A DNA stretch of 64,000 nucleotides from Sphingobacterium sp. ML3W (GTDB taxonomy: Bacteria; Bacteroidota; Bacteroidia; Sphingobacteriales; Sphingobacteriaceae). The stretch's first letter is position 1. Every line of letters begins with the position of its first letter. The position numbers and the translations under genes were made by a program. Under the pieces are notes generated by a model. It did no database searches, was not told where the DNA came from, and saw nothing but the letters and a program-made list of their open reading frames with translations. The stretch is taken from positions 930,001 to 994,000 of the forward strand of contig NZ_CP009278.1 in the NCBI RefSeq assembly GCF_000747525.1, read 5' to 3'. This document shows positions 1-8,077 of the stretch, piece by piece.

Positions 1-200
1 TGCGCGTGAAAGACAATACCTTAAGTTTTCAAACTTTTATTCCTAAAACTTGGGAGAGCTATGCGTTTCATGTTCAGTTTAGAGGGGTTAAATTATTTGT
101 AAAAATAAAGCAAGATGATTTTGAACTGATCAATAAGTCTAATCAAGAAATTAGTGTTATTTTTAACGGAGAGGCAGGTACAGTTAAACCATGTGCATAA
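1..200 (+). CDS. GH65-family glycoside phosphorylase/hydrolase, C-terminal end only
   Basis: Only the last 66 or so codons are inside the window; the frame is open through the left edge. The fragment has the beta-rich tail seen in glycoside hydrolase family 65 (maltose or kojibiose phosphorylase type), with a W-E-S-Y-x-F-x-V-x-F-R-G segment followed by alternating strand residues. The catalytic domain lies upstream of the window, so substrate cannot be judged. The stop is 19 bases before the MFS transporter start, so the two are probably one transcript for uptake and breakdown of an alpha-glucoside. The family call rests on a short tail and on the neighbour, so it is moderate. Confidence 0.6.
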   Translation, partial: RVKDNTLSFQTFIPKTWESYAFHVQFRGVKLFVKIKQDDFELINKSNQEISVIFNGEAGTVKPCA

Positions 201-219
201 CCACTAAGCTATAAAAATT

Positions 220-1560
220 ATGACTTCAAAACTGCATAAACCAAAAATGTCGACGGTTCAAATCATCAATATGAGCATCGGTTTTTTGGGCATTCAAACA
301 GGGTTTGCCCTTCAAAATGGTAATGCATCACGCATTCTTCAAACATTTGGAGCAGATGTTGAGCATTTATCACTTTTTTGGTTAGCAGCTCCCATTACGG
401 GGATGGTCGTACAGCCGATTATTGGCTATTATAGTGATCGCACATGGAATAAGATAGGTCGTAGGAAACCTTATTTTTTGATTGGTGCCATTTTAACAGC
501 AATAGCGCTGATATTAATGCCAAATGCCGCTTTATTCACGGCCTTGTTACCTCCTTTGTTAGTAGGAGCTGGTATGTTAACCATTATGGATGCTTCTATA
601 AATGTTACCATGGAACCTTTTAGAGCTTTGGTCGCGGATAATTTACCGAGCGCACAGCGAAGTTTAGGGTTCTCTATCCAAACTTTTATTATCGGTTTTG
701 GGGCAGTGGTAGGTTCTTGGTTACCTTATGTACTAGCTCATTATTTTGGAGTGGAAGGAACTGCTGCTGAAGGAATGATTCCTCCAAATGTCATTTATTC
801 TTTTTATTGTGGAGCTGCAATATTGTTGCTATCCATATTATGGACGTTGTGTACTACCAAAGAGTATTCGCCCGAAGAAATTGTTTCTTTTGAAGATGCT
901 GTATTAGAAGTAGAAAATACGAAGCATCGTTCTGGTCTACTTGCTATCGCAGAAGATTTTAAATTAATGCCCATCACCATGAAGCAGTTGGGTACAGTTC
1001 AATTTTTTTCGTGGTTTGCTCTTTTCATGATGTGGGTGTATACAACTCCTGCTATTGCAGAGCATATTTTTTATTTGAAAGATGGTGAAAAATCGAAACT
1101 CTATATGGATGCGGCGAATTGGGTGGGTGTCTTGTTTGGTATTTATAATGGTGTTTCAGCAATATATGCTTTGTTTTTAGCTAAAATTGCCAATAAATAT
1201 GGTCGTAAGCAGACACACGCTTTTTCATTGACTATGGGTGGTCTTGGGTTGATTTCGATATTTCTTATTAAAGATCCTACTTTCTTAATTATTCCTATGA
1301 TTGGCGTAGGGCTAGCATGGGGAAGTATTTTAGCGATGCCGTATGCCATTCTTAGTGATACTTTACCGGCAAAAAAAATGGGCGTTTATATGGGTATTTT
1401 CAACTTTTTTATCACATTCCCACAAATTGTTTGTGGTTTTTTAGGAGGTTATATGATTAAGCTATTTTTCAATAGCAATTCTATTTATGGAATTTTATTA
1501 GCTGGTATTTTTATGTTATTAGGTGCGTTATCTGTATTGCGGATTAAAGATAAGATTTAA
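220..1560 (+). CDS. MFS transporter, SLC45/maltose-sucrose type
   Basis: A 446-residue polytopic inner-membrane protein with about 12 hydrophobic segments and a central cytoplasmic loop near residues 215-245. After the second helix it has the motif G-Y-Y-S-D-R-T and then G-R-R-K-P, the major-facilitator loop 2-3 signature, and I-A-N-K-Y-G-R-K repeats it in the second half. The G-R-R-K-P-Y form and position are typical of the sugar/cation symporters of the sucrose/maltose (SLC45-like) group found beside GH65 or GH13 enzymes in Bacteroidota. Together with the upstream GH65 tail, uptake of a disaccharide such as maltose is a reasonable inference. The substrate itself is not shown by the sequence. 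Confidence 0.85.
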   Translation: MTSKLHKPKMSTVQIINMSIGFLGIQTGFALQNGNASRILQTFGADVEHLSLFWLAAPITGMVVQPIIGYYSDRTWNKIGRRKPYFLIGAILTAIALILMPNAALFTALLPPLLVGAGMLTIMDASINVTMEPFRALVADNLPSAQRSLGFSIQTFIIGFGAVVGSWLPYVLAHYFGVEGTAAEGMIPPNVIYSFYCGAAILLLSILWTLCTTKEYSPEEIVSFEDAVLEVENTKHRSGLLAIAEDFKLMPITMKQLGTVQFFSWFALFMMWVYTTPAIAEHIFYLKDGEKSKLYMDAANWVGVLFGIYNGVSAIYALFLAKIANKYGRKQTHAFSLTMGGLGLISIFLIKDPTFLIIPMIGVGLAWGSILAMPYAILSDTLPAKKMGVYMGIFNFFITFPQIVCGFLGGYMIKLFFNSNSIYGILLAGIFMLLGALSVLRIKDKI

Positions 1561-1576
1561 GAAAAAATGCTTTTAG

Positions 1577-1608
1577 AAAGAGCTTCTCCATAGAGAAGCT
1601 CTTTTTCT
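1577..1608 (+). terminator. Intrinsic terminator after the MFS gene
   Basis: Perfect 12-bp stem (1577-1588 with 1593-1604), 4-base loop, followed by a T-rich run. It ends the GH65/MFS transcript. Confidence 0.9.
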
Positions 1609-1666
1609 TTGTTCATATTGAAAGATATTCTTTAATTTAGAGATTATCTTTCTAAAAGGCGATCAT

Positions 1667-2557
1667 ATGTATAGTTCTCGAATTAGTTTTATTCTTACTT
1701 TTTTTATATTTATTTCTTTATCAAAACTTGTTGCAAAAACCAGTGATAATGCTCTAGATGATGGTGTTATTCGCATATTGGCCATAGGAAATAGTTTTTC
1801 GGAAGATGCTATTGAAAACAATTTATTTGAATTGGCACATGCTCGTGGTAAAAAGATAGTAATTGGGAATCTATACATTGGAGGGGCTCCATTAGCATTG
1901 CATGTTAAAAATGCATTGGGGGATAGCAGTGCCTACAGCTACCGAAAGATAAATGAGTCGGGTGAAAAAACTGTAATTGAGCACATGAAAATTTCTACCG
2001 CTTTGGCGGATGAGCAATGGGATTATATCAGTTTTCAACAAGCAAGTCCACTTTCAGGAAAGTATGAAACCTATGTAAAAGATTTACCTCATTTATATGC
2101 TTATGTAACGCAACATGTAAAATACCCAGAGACAAAGTATATTTTGCATCAAACATGGGCCTATCAACATGATGCTGATCATAGTGGGTTTAGTTTTTAT
2201 GAACGCAACCAAAATAACATGTACAGTGCTATTGTATCTACATCTGAAAAAGTTTATCGCTGGGGTAATTTCTCTATTTTAGTTCCGACTGGCACAGCAA
2301 TACAAAATGCAAGGACTACCTATATAGGCGATCATTTCACGCGTGATGGATACCATCTTAATTTGAATTATGGCCGATTTATTGCAGCCTGTGTCTGGTA
2401 TGAGGCTTTATTTAACGAAAATGTCCAGTACAATGCTTTTGTTCCGCTTTCTATAAGTTATGTAGAAAGTAAAATTGCAAAGCAAGCTGCACATGCTGCC
2501 ACGATTCAACCTTATAGCATTACTCCCTTAACTCATTATACGCTTTGGACTTATTGA
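1667..2557 (+). CDS. Secreted DUF4886 (SGNH-hydrolase-like) protein
   Basis: 296 residues with an N-terminal hydrophobic signal segment (about residues 5-22). The mature part starts with I-R-I-L-A-I-G-N-S-F-S (residues 35-45), which resembles block I of SGNH hydrolases, and near the C-terminus has R-D-G-Y-H-L-N, resembling the Asp/His block. This layout is that of the DUF4886 family, common in Bacteroidota polysaccharide loci. A periplasmic esterase or deacetylase acting on a carbohydrate is possible but is inference. It is flanked by terminators or gaps on both sides, so it is probably monocistronic. Confidence 0.8.
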   Translation: MYSSRISFILTFFIFISLSKLVAKTSDNALDDGVIRILAIGNSFSEDAIENNLFELAHARGKKIVIGNLYIGGAPLALHVKNALGDSSAYSYRKINESGEKTVIEHMKISTALADEQWDYISFQQASPLSGKYETYVKDLPHLYAYVTQHVKYPETKYILHQTWAYQHDADHSGFSFYERNQNNMYSAIVSTSEKVYRWGNFSILVPTGTAIQNARTTYIGDHFTRDGYHLNLNYGRFIAACVWYEALFNENVQYNAFVPLSISYVESKIAKQAAHAATIQPYSITPLTHYTLWTY

Positions 2558-2719
2558 TGTAATTTTCCGATGAAACAAATAGGCTTCAATATGATGTTTA
2601 AGTACATTGGTCTTATTAATTTACTAACATTGGGTTTTACATGACCTTCATGAGGGTATGGAATACTAATGTTAATTTTTGGATAGTGTAAATAAATCAT
2701 TTTTTTTAAAAGTAAGTTT

Positions 2720-3208
2720 ATGAGTATTAAAAAGAGTATTCTAATAGAATTAGAAAGAGAAACACACAATACTGGGCGTATTTTAGAACGTATTACAGAC
2801 GAACATCTGGATTGGCGACCGCATGAGAAATCGAGGAGTTTAGGAGAATTGGCAGCACATATAGTGGAATTACACAATTGGATCTCTAAGGCTCTATCAA
2901 AAGATGTCTTCGATTTTAACACAGATTATCAACCGTTGAAAATTAATGCTATTGAAGAGTTGAAAGGTATTCTAGCGAAGGGCCTAATTGCTAATCAGGA
3001 AATGATTGAACAATTGCCTGAAGAATATTGGCTGAAGGAATGGGTATTAAAGGCTGGTGATTATGAAATGGCAAGATTGCCAAAAGTTGGCGCTGTACGT
3101 TACATTATTACCAATCACCTTATTCACCATAGAGGTCAGTTAACGGTGTATTTGAGATTGCTTAATATTCCGGTACCAGGATTATATGGCCCTTCTGCCG
3201 ATGAATAA
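2720..3208 (+). CDS. DinB-family protein
   Basis: 162 residues, the usual size of DinB/YfiT-like four-helix proteins. It has the typical early segment S-L-G-E-L-A-A-H (His47) and a late H-L-I-H-H-R-G-Q motif (His133, His136, His137). These supply the metal-binding His triad of the superfamily. Members are thiol-dependent transferases or proteins of unknown reaction, acting in the cytoplasm. The gene stands alone between a 160-base gap and a strong terminator. The family is clear; the reaction cannot be inferred. Confidence 0.85.
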   Translation: MSIKKSILIELERETHNTGRILERITDEHLDWRPHEKSRSLGELAAHIVELHNWISKALSKDVFDFNTDYQPLKINAIEELKGILAKGLIANQEMIEQLPEEYWLKEWVLKAGDYEMARLPKVGAVRYIITNHLIHHRGQLTVYLRLLNIPVPGLYGPSADE

Positions 3209-3219
3209 TTAAATGTATT

Positions 3220-3247
3220 AACCGAAGCCGAAAGCTTCGGTTTTTTT
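3220..3247 (+). terminator. Intrinsic terminator after the DinB gene
   Basis: Perfect 9-bp stem (3220-3228 with 3234-3242), 5-base loop, then a run of T. Confidence 0.9.
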
Positions 3248-3366
3248 ATGTTCCTTAGTATAGGGTGCATATTTTCTATAATGAAATGATACTATTTATA
3301 TTTTTTTAAAATTATGTAATGTTTCTATACCCTAGTTTGTCTTCTATATAAAAGCAATTAAAATTT

Positions 3367-3882
3367 ATGAACCAAGAAACCTTTAAAACGACAGTCTTCA
3401 TCCATAAGGATCGCTTATTTCGTTTTGCAAATAGGTTTTTACTAGATCAAGATGATGCCTTTGATTTGGTTCAGGAGGTTTTATTGAAATTGTGGGAATC
3501 GAGGAATGAGCTATTAAAAATAACGAATATCGAGGCATATGCCATGCGAATGACAAAAAATTTAGCATTGAATAGATTGAACCGTGAAGGAGTAAAGATT
3601 AAATATATGGCACAGCTTGATGAGGATATTCAAAAGGAAAAATATCCGTCATTGACAAGAGAGTTAATTTTGAAATTAATTGATCGTCTCCCTGAAAAGC
3701 AAAGATTGGTTATGTTCTTAAGAGATATAGAGGAATATGAAATTGCAGATATTGTCACTTTAGTTGGAATAGATGAAAATGCAGTACGTGTGAATTTGTC
3801 CCGAGCTCGAAATGTTGTAAAAGTCAATTTGACAAAAGTATTTGATTATGAAGAAAGAAGAATTAAAGCAATTAGAGGCTAA
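3367..3882 (+). CDS. RNA polymerase ECF sigma factor (sigma-70 family)
   Basis: 171 residues. Region 2 is seen around residues 10-75, with D-A-F-D-L-V-Q-E-V near residues 31-39, and region 4 around 110-160, with L-P-E-K-Q-R and an I-A-D-I-V/A-V-R-V-N-L-S-R-A-R helix-turn-helix. Size and two-domain layout match ECF sigma factors of Bacteroidota. Its last 35 bases overlap the next gene, which is anti-sigma-like, so the two are translationally coupled. This is the usual arrangement when sigma activity is held in check by the partner. The targets are unknown; the three exported DUF4252-type proteins downstream are the obvious candidates. Confidence 0.93.
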   Translation: MNQETFKTTVFIHKDRLFRFANRFLLDQDDAFDLVQEVLLKLWESRNELLKITNIEAYAMRMTKNLALNRLNREGVKIKYMAQLDEDIQKEKYPSLTRELILKLIDRLPEKQRLVMFLRDIEEYEIADIVTLVGIDENAVRVNLSRARNVVKVNLTKVFDYEERRIKAIRG

Positions 3883-4501
3883 ATATCTGGCTGGAGAAAC
3901 AACTTTAGCTGAAGAAAGATTACTGAAGGAGTATAGTGAGGATGGTTATTTTTCAATTTTGTCAGAACAAAATTCTGATGCGATGCCGTTAGATTTTGAT
4001 TCTTTTTTAGCGAAAACGAATGATGTACCGCATGTTTATCCGCTACATAAAAGAAAGATTTGGGTCATATCTTCATCCATTGCGGCGGCAGTTTTACTGA
4101 TTTGTTTGGGAGTATGGTTCTTTCCTGATCAACAAGTAGTGCAGCCTATCCAGCAAACAGCGGATGTTGCAGTTCCTTTCAAAGAGACATCTATAACGGA
4201 TAGGAGTAGAGTAGATCGGTTGGCTCAAGATAAAGATCATTCAAAAAAAATGTCACATAGACCACCAGTAGTTCAGAGAGGTACAGCTACAGATTCAGAA
4301 CCAATCTTGGCTAAGGAGTTAGCTTCTACAGATAATCAGCTGGAACCAGAAGAGTTTTATGTAGAAGTAAATGGTGTAAGGATAACAAATGAGGAGGAAG
4401 CATTAAGGATTACTGAAAACGCCTTGCAATTCGCTTCTCTGAATTTAAAAAAGGGAATGAAAGAAGTTGAAAATATAAAATGTTTAAGTATTGAATTATA
4501 G
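3848..4501 (+). CDS. Membrane-anchored anti-sigma-like protein
   Basis: 217 residues from the ATG at 3848; a TTG two codons upstream is also possible. The cytoplasmic N-terminus (1-70) has L-E-A-K-Y-L-A-G-E-T-T-L-A-E-E, a pattern common at the start of Bacteroidota proteins encoded next to ECF sigma factors. One transmembrane helix lies at about 71-92, followed by a polar periplasmic region. I see no zinc-binding HxxxCxxC anti-sigma motif, so the role is inferred from topology and from the overlap with the sigma gene. It could instead be a structural regulator of the downstream exported proteins. Confidence 0.7.
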   Translation: MKKEELKQLEAKYLAGETTLAEERLLKEYSEDGYFSILSEQNSDAMPLDFDSFLAKTNDVPHVYPLHKRKIWVISSSIAAAVLLICLGVWFFPDQQVVQPIQQTADVAVPFKETSITDRSRVDRLAQDKDHSKKMSHRPPVVQRGTATDSEPILAKELASTDNQLEPEEFYVEVNGVRITNEEEALRITENALQFASLNLKKGMKEVENIKCLSIEL

Positions 4502-4506
4502 AAATT

Positions 4507-4977
4507 ATGAAAACGGTATTATTAATAATTGGACTGCTGTGCTCTACTTTAGCACAGGCTCAAATTTCAAAATTAGATGAGATTTTCGAGCAATATAAAG
4601 AAGGTAAGGGGGTGACTTCGATCAAAATCGGTAAACCGATGTTTAGTATGTTGAATAAAATGAAATTGTCCGATAATGAGGTTAATAGTATTAAACCTCT
4701 GCTTTCTAAAATTAACAGTATAAAGATGCTGATCTTAGAAGAGGCCGATCAAACAGTTCAATCTGATGTATCAAAAGCTATTGATAAGTTGAAATATGAA
4801 GAACTGATAACGATAAATTCGGAAGGTAATAGAATTAAATTTTTAGCTGAAGATACGGCTACAGATGTTATTAAAAATTTATTGCTCAGTATTCAATCTG
4901 ATGGGAGCACGATTTTTATGATTCTCGATGGTAAGGTGAGTTATGATGATGTGAATAAGTTAGTGAATAATAAATAA
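4507..4977 (+). CDS. Secreted DUF4252-domain protein (first of three)
   Basis: 156 residues with a signal peptide ending A-Q-A/Q near residue 19. The mature part is a small alpha/beta domain with a S-I-K-I-G-K-P-M-F segment then a K-M-L-I-L-E strand, the pattern of DUF4252 proteins that accompany Bacteroidota ECF sigma operons. The start is 5 bases after the anti-sigma-like stop. Function is unknown. Location is periplasm or outer surface. Confidence 0.75.
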   Translation: MKTVLLIIGLLCSTLAQAQISKLDEIFEQYKEGKGVTSIKIGKPMFSMLNKMKLSDNEVNSIKPLLSKINSIKMLILEEADQTVQSDVSKAIDKLKYEELITINSEGNRIKFLAEDTATDVIKNLLLSIQSDGSTIFMILDGKVSYDDVNKLVNNK

Positions 4978-4984
4978 GCGGGAT

Positions 4985-5512
4985 ATGAAACAATCAATAA
5001 TTATTGGAGCCCTTTTATTTTTTTGCTTGACACTACAGAGTTGTTTTGTAAAAACCAGTCCGAACATGTCTTTTATTGATAAAAAAGATTTAACAAATGA
5101 TACTGAGGTCGTTTCAGTGCGGGTACCTATGTTTATGACGAAGGCATTTTTGAGAGGTAAGATCAAGGAACTTAATGAAGATGATGCAATTGCAGCCTTA
5201 GCATTAAGGAAAATTAAAAAAATGAAAATTATGACAATTTCTGGAAATGGGAAAGATGACCTCATGAAGAAGTTTAATGCCTATTTGGTTAAAAATAAGT
5301 TTGAAGAATTGATGAGTTTGTACAGCGAGGGATCAAAAATCACCATTAATACGGAGATAAAAAACGATCAAGTTAAACGCGTATTACTCGGGATAGCAGA
5401 TGATGAAGATTATGTATTTGTCGACATAAAAGCCGATTTGGATTTAAATGAATTATCCAAGATGATTGAATACTATGAAAACAAAAATGAAAAAGCTAAA
5501 ATTATAAACTAG
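4985..5512 (+). CDS. DUF4252-domain lipoprotein (second of three)
   Basis: 175 residues with a lipoprotein signal: hydrophobic stretch, then L-Q-S-C with Cys20 as the lipidated residue. The mature domain resembles the preceding protein (V-R-V-P-M-F strand, K-K-M-K-I-M-T-I strand, then an acidic helix), so the two are tandem paralogues, one soluble and one lipid-anchored. It starts 7 bases after its neighbour, in the same operon as the sigma factor. Function is unknown. Confidence 0.75.
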   Translation: MKQSIIIGALLFFCLTLQSCFVKTSPNMSFIDKKDLTNDTEVVSVRVPMFMTKAFLRGKIKELNEDDAIAALALRKIKKMKIMTISGNGKDDLMKKFNAYLVKNKFEELMSLYSEGSKITINTEIKNDQVKRVLLGIADDEDYVFVDIKADLDLNELSKMIEYYENKNEKAKIIN

Positions 5513-5514
5513 TT

Positions 5515-6000
5515 ATGGAAAAATTAATAATTGCAATCGCACTCGTTTTTAGTGGGTTTACCGCTCAGGCGCAAGTGTCAAAAGTTAATGAATTTATAAA
5601 TTCACTATCAAAAAATCAAAAAGAAATAAAAATTTTTAGATTTAATAGTGAGAATATAAAAGACGTTGCTAAACTTAAGGATGGAGACCTATTTTTCGAT
5701 ATTAAGCCAATGCTCTCCGATTCAGTGTTGATGAATCTTCAAGATTTAGTCATCTGCCAAATTGGTACAGAACAAGCCAATGAATCAAAATCTCTTGAAA
5801 ATGTGATTAAAAAAGCAGACTTGAAAACTTTGTATGCCATAGAGCAAGAAGGCGTACTGGTCCAAATGTTAACGTCAAACATTGAAGATGACGTTAATAT
5901 GGAAGATTTATTAATTGATGTAAAATCGTACGATAACTCTAGAATGACAGTGATGTTAATGGGGAAGAATCTAAGGGAATTTACCAGTAAAGGAAAGTAA
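5515..6000 (+). CDS. Secreted DUF4252-like protein (third of three)
   Basis: 161 residues, signal peptide cleaved after A-Q-A near residue 19. The fold pattern is like the two preceding proteins but more diverged: N-S-E-N-I-K-D-V replaces the first strand region and the central strand reads L-V-I-C-Q-I-G. It starts 2 bases after the lipoprotein stop and is the last gene of the ECF operon. Membership in DUF4252 is less certain than for the first two. Confidence 0.65.
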   Translation: MEKLIIAIALVFSGFTAQAQVSKVNEFINSLSKNQKEIKIFRFNSENIKDVAKLKDGDLFFDIKPMLSDSVLMNLQDLVICQIGTEQANESKSLENVIKKADLKTLYAIEQEGVLVQMLTSNIEDDVNMEDLLIDVKSYDNSRMTVMLMGKNLREFTSKGK

Positions 6001-6014
6001 AAGATGCTATATAT

Positions 6015-6049
6015 AAAAAAAGCCTTGCAGTTCTTGCAAGGCTTTTTTT
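6015..6049. terminator. Bidirectional terminator between the ECF operon and sucD
   Basis: 9-bp GC-containing stem (6021-6029 with 6035-6043) extended by six A on the left pairing with six T on the right. It can end both converging transcripts. Confidence 0.9.
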
Positions 6050-6066
6050 ATGTATACAGCTTACGC

Positions 6067-6945
6067 TTATTTTTTCTTAGCTAATTCTTCAGCGATTGCT
6101 ATTCCGATTTCAGCAGGAGACTGTACCACACGAATACCGCACTCAGCCATGATTTTCATCTTAGCAGCTGCAGTATCATCAGCACCACCAACAATAGCAC
6201 CAGCATGACCCATACGACGTCCTGGAGGCGCTGTTTGGCCTGCGATGAAACCTACTACTGGTTTCGTGCCATTTTCTTTGATCCAAAGAGCAGCTTCAGC
6301 TTCCATACCACCACCGATTTCACCAATCATGATGATTGCTTCTGTTTCTGGATCATTCATTAATAACTCTACAGCTTCTTTCGTTGTAGTACCAATGATT
6401 GGGTCACCACCAATACCGATGGCAGTAGTGATACCAAGACCAGCTTTTACTGTTTGATCAACCGCTTCGTAAGTTAATGTTCCTGATTTAGAAACAATAC
6501 CAACATTACCTTTTTTGAAGATAAAGCCTGGCATGATACCGATTTTAGCTTCATCTGCAGTGATAATACCTGGGCAGTTAGGTCCGATTAAACGAGAATT
6601 TTTGTCGCTCAAGTATGATTTTACTTGAATCATATCTTTAGTAGGGATACCTTCAGTAATACATACGATTACTTCGATACCAGCTTCAGCTGCTTCCATA
6701 ATCGCATCTGCTGCAAATGCAGGAGGTACGAAAATAATAGAAACGTTAGCACCAGCTTTTTCTACGGCATCTTTAACAGTATTGAATACGGGACGGTCTA
6801 AATGCGTTTGACCACCTTTTCCTGGTGTAACACCACCAACTACGGTTGTTCCGTACTCGATCATTTGACTAGCATGATAAGTACCTTCTGTTCCGGTGAA
6901 ACCTTGAACAACTACTTTTGAATCTTTATTAACTAATACACTCAT
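6067..6945 (-). CDS. sucD: Succinyl-CoA synthetase (ADP-forming) alpha subunit
   Basis: 292 residues, close to the usual 288-290. The N-terminal CoA-binding Rossmann domain (1-125) has [12 protein letters not shown]; the ligase domain carries the phosphorylated histidine in R-R-M-G-H-A-G-A (His247). With the beta subunit it makes succinate and ATP from succinyl-CoA in the TCA cycle. The beta-subunit gene sucC is not adjacent and not in the window, so the two subunits are encoded apart here, as is common in Bacteroidota. The succinate CoA-transferase at 10201 works on the same metabolites. Confidence 0.97.
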   Translation of the reverse strand: MSVLVNKDSKVVVQGFTGTEGTYHASQMIEYGTTVVGGVTPGKGGQTHLDRPVFNTVKDAVEKAGANVSIIFVPPAFAADAIMEAAEAGIEVIVCITEGIPTKDMIQVKSYLSDKNSRLIGPNCPGIITADEAKIGIMPGFIFKKGNVGIVSKSGTLTYEAVDQTVKAGLGITTAIGIGGDPIIGTTTKEAVELLMNDPETEAIIMIGEIGGGMEAEAALWIKENGTKPVVGFIAGQTAPPGRRMGHAGAIVGGADDTAAAKMKIMAECGIRVVQSPAEIGIAIAEELAKKK

Positions 6946-6967
6946 TTCTTCTTAAAATTTTGCATCA

Positions 6968-6975
6968 CAAATCTA
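6968..6975 (-). promoter_or_regulatory. Bacteroidota -7 element upstream of sucD
   Basis: Exact TAnnTTTG match (TAGATTTG on the minus strand), 22 bases before the sucD start. No clear TTTG -33 box at the expected distance. Confidence 0.5.
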
Positions 6976-7036
6976 CCATTTTGCATTGGAAATAGGAAGT
7001 AATATGAATACTTATATGTCCTTAGTTGATAAAATG

Positions 7037-7570
7037 TTAGCAGAACTTGCTTTTTTGAATAAAATCCCAAGTTACAATGCCAATTGTGACAGAGACATTG
7101 AATGAATGTTTTGTTCCAAATTGTGGAATTTCAATGCAATGATCTATTTGTTCCATAACTTCTTCGTCTACACCATTTACTTCATTGCCAAATACTAAAG
7201 CATATTTAGCATCTTTTGATGGAATAAAATTTTGCAATAGCACGCTATTCTCAGCTTGTTCGATAGCAATAATGGTATATCCTTGTTCCTTTAATATGTT
7301 AATCGCTTCAGTGGTTTCTTTGATGTGTTCCCAAGGAATAGATTGGGTTGCACCTAAAGCAGTCTTTTCAATTTCGCGATGTGGAGGTGTAGCCGTGATT
7401 CCACATAAGAATATTTTTTCTATAGCAAATCCATCAGCTGTTCTAAAAGCTGATCCGACGTTATGCATACTCCTCACATTGTCTAGGACTAGTGTTATGG
7501 CTGTTTTCTCCTGTTTTTTGAACGATTCAACATCAGCGCGTTGAAGCTGATCCATTGATAATTTTTGCAT
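7037..7570 (-). CDS. SpoU/TrmH-family RNA 2'-O-methyltransferase
   Basis: 177 residues, a bare SPOUT domain without a substrate-binding extension. All three family motifs are present: N-V-G-S-A-F-R-T (37-44), F-G-N-E-V-N-G-V (127-134) and I-P-x-F-G-T-K-H-S-F-N-V-S-V-T (148-162), which build the trefoil-knot SAM site. It should methylate a ribose of tRNA or rRNA; which one cannot be read from sequence. The start M-Q-K-L-S-M is preferred because related Bacteroidota proteins begin alike (from memory). A -7 promoter element ends only 4 bases before this ATG, so the mRNA may be leaderless, or the ATG at 7555 may be used. Confidence 0.9.
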   Translation of the reverse strand: MQKLSMDQLQRADVESFKKQEKTAITLVLDNVRSMHNVGSAFRTADGFAIEKIFLCGITATPPHREIEKTALGATQSIPWEHIKETTEAINILKEQGYTIIAIEQAENSVLLQNFIPSKDAKYALVFGNEVNGVDEEVMEQIDHCIEIPQFGTKHSFNVSVTIGIVTWDFIQKSKFC

Positions 7571-7574
7571 ATTG

Positions 7575-7582
7575 CAAAGATA
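7575..7582 (-). promoter_or_regulatory. Bacteroidota -7 element of the SpoU methyltransferase gene
   Basis: TATCTTTG on the minus strand, an exact TAnnTTTG match, ending 4 bases before the annotated start codon. If used, the transcript would begin at or inside the start codon. Confidence 0.5.
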
Positions 7583-7606
7583 AGTATAGAAAACTTTAAA
7601 ATAGAT

Positions 7607-7637
7607 TTTGAATATTAGAAATAAGATGTTATTTTTG
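7607..7637 (+). promoter_or_regulatory. rpsT promoter, full Bacteroidota consensus
   Basis: TTTG at 7607-7610, exactly 19 bases of spacer, then TATTTTTG (TAnnTTTG) at 7630-7637. This is the textbook primary sigma factor promoter of Bacteroidota. It leaves a leader of about 40 bases before the S20 gene. Confidence 0.85.
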
Positions 7638-7681
7638 CATTCCGAATTTTAAGTAAAGAACGAATAAAAATTAGCTAAAAA

Positions 7682-7936
7682 ATGGCAAATCATAAATCAG
7701 CGATCAAAAGAATTAGAGCAAACGCTACAAAGCGTTTAAGAAACCGTTACCAAGCAAAAACTACGCGTAACGCAATTAAAAAATTACGCACTTCTGCTAC
7801 ACCAGAAGAAGCTAAAACTTTATTGCCACGTATAATTTCTATGCTTGATCGTTTGGCTAAGAAAAATGTAATCCACAAGAAAAAAGCTTCTAACAACAAA
7901 TCTAAGTTAACGAAATTCGTTAACGGATTAGTTTAA
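7682..7936 (+). CDS. rpsT: 30S ribosomal protein S20
   Basis: 84 residues, very basic, starting M-A-N-H-K-S-A-I-K-R, the standard S20 start. Helical throughout with the conserved K-N-V-I-H-K-K-K-A-S/N-N-K-S-K-L region near the end. It binds 16S rRNA in the body of the small subunit. Monocistronic, with its own consensus promoter and a strong terminator. Confidence 0.97.
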   Translation: MANHKSAIKRIRANATKRLRNRYQAKTTRNAIKKLRTSATPEEAKTLLPRIISMLDRLAKKNVIHKKKASNNKSKLTKFVNGLV

Positions 7937-7954
7937 GCTTTCAGTATAATATAT

Positions 7955-7985
7955 AAAGGGATACAGTTTCTCTGTATCCCTTTTC
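7955..7985 (+). terminator. rpsT terminator
   Basis: Perfect 12-bp stem (7955-7966 with 7972-7983), 5-base loop, T-rich tail. Confidence 0.9.
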
Positions 7986-8035
7986 TTTATGTTTTTACTT
8001 TACCCTGGATTTTCTCTTTTCCAAGCGAATGAATG

Positions 8036-8064
8036 TAAAAAAAAGTGTCGAATTATTCGACACT
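8036..8064 (-). terminator. Terminator of the DUF1080 gene
   Basis: 8-bp core stem (8045-8052 with 8056-8063) flanked by A on the left and T on the right. On the minus strand it is a hairpin followed by a run of T, placed just after the DUF1080 stop. Confidence 0.85.
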
Positions 8065-8077
8065 TTTTTATTTACTT

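Noticed and set aside
2551..2922. Minus-strand ORF overlapping the DinB gene
   Set aside because: No recognisable protein, overlaps the conserved DinB coding sequence, no start context.
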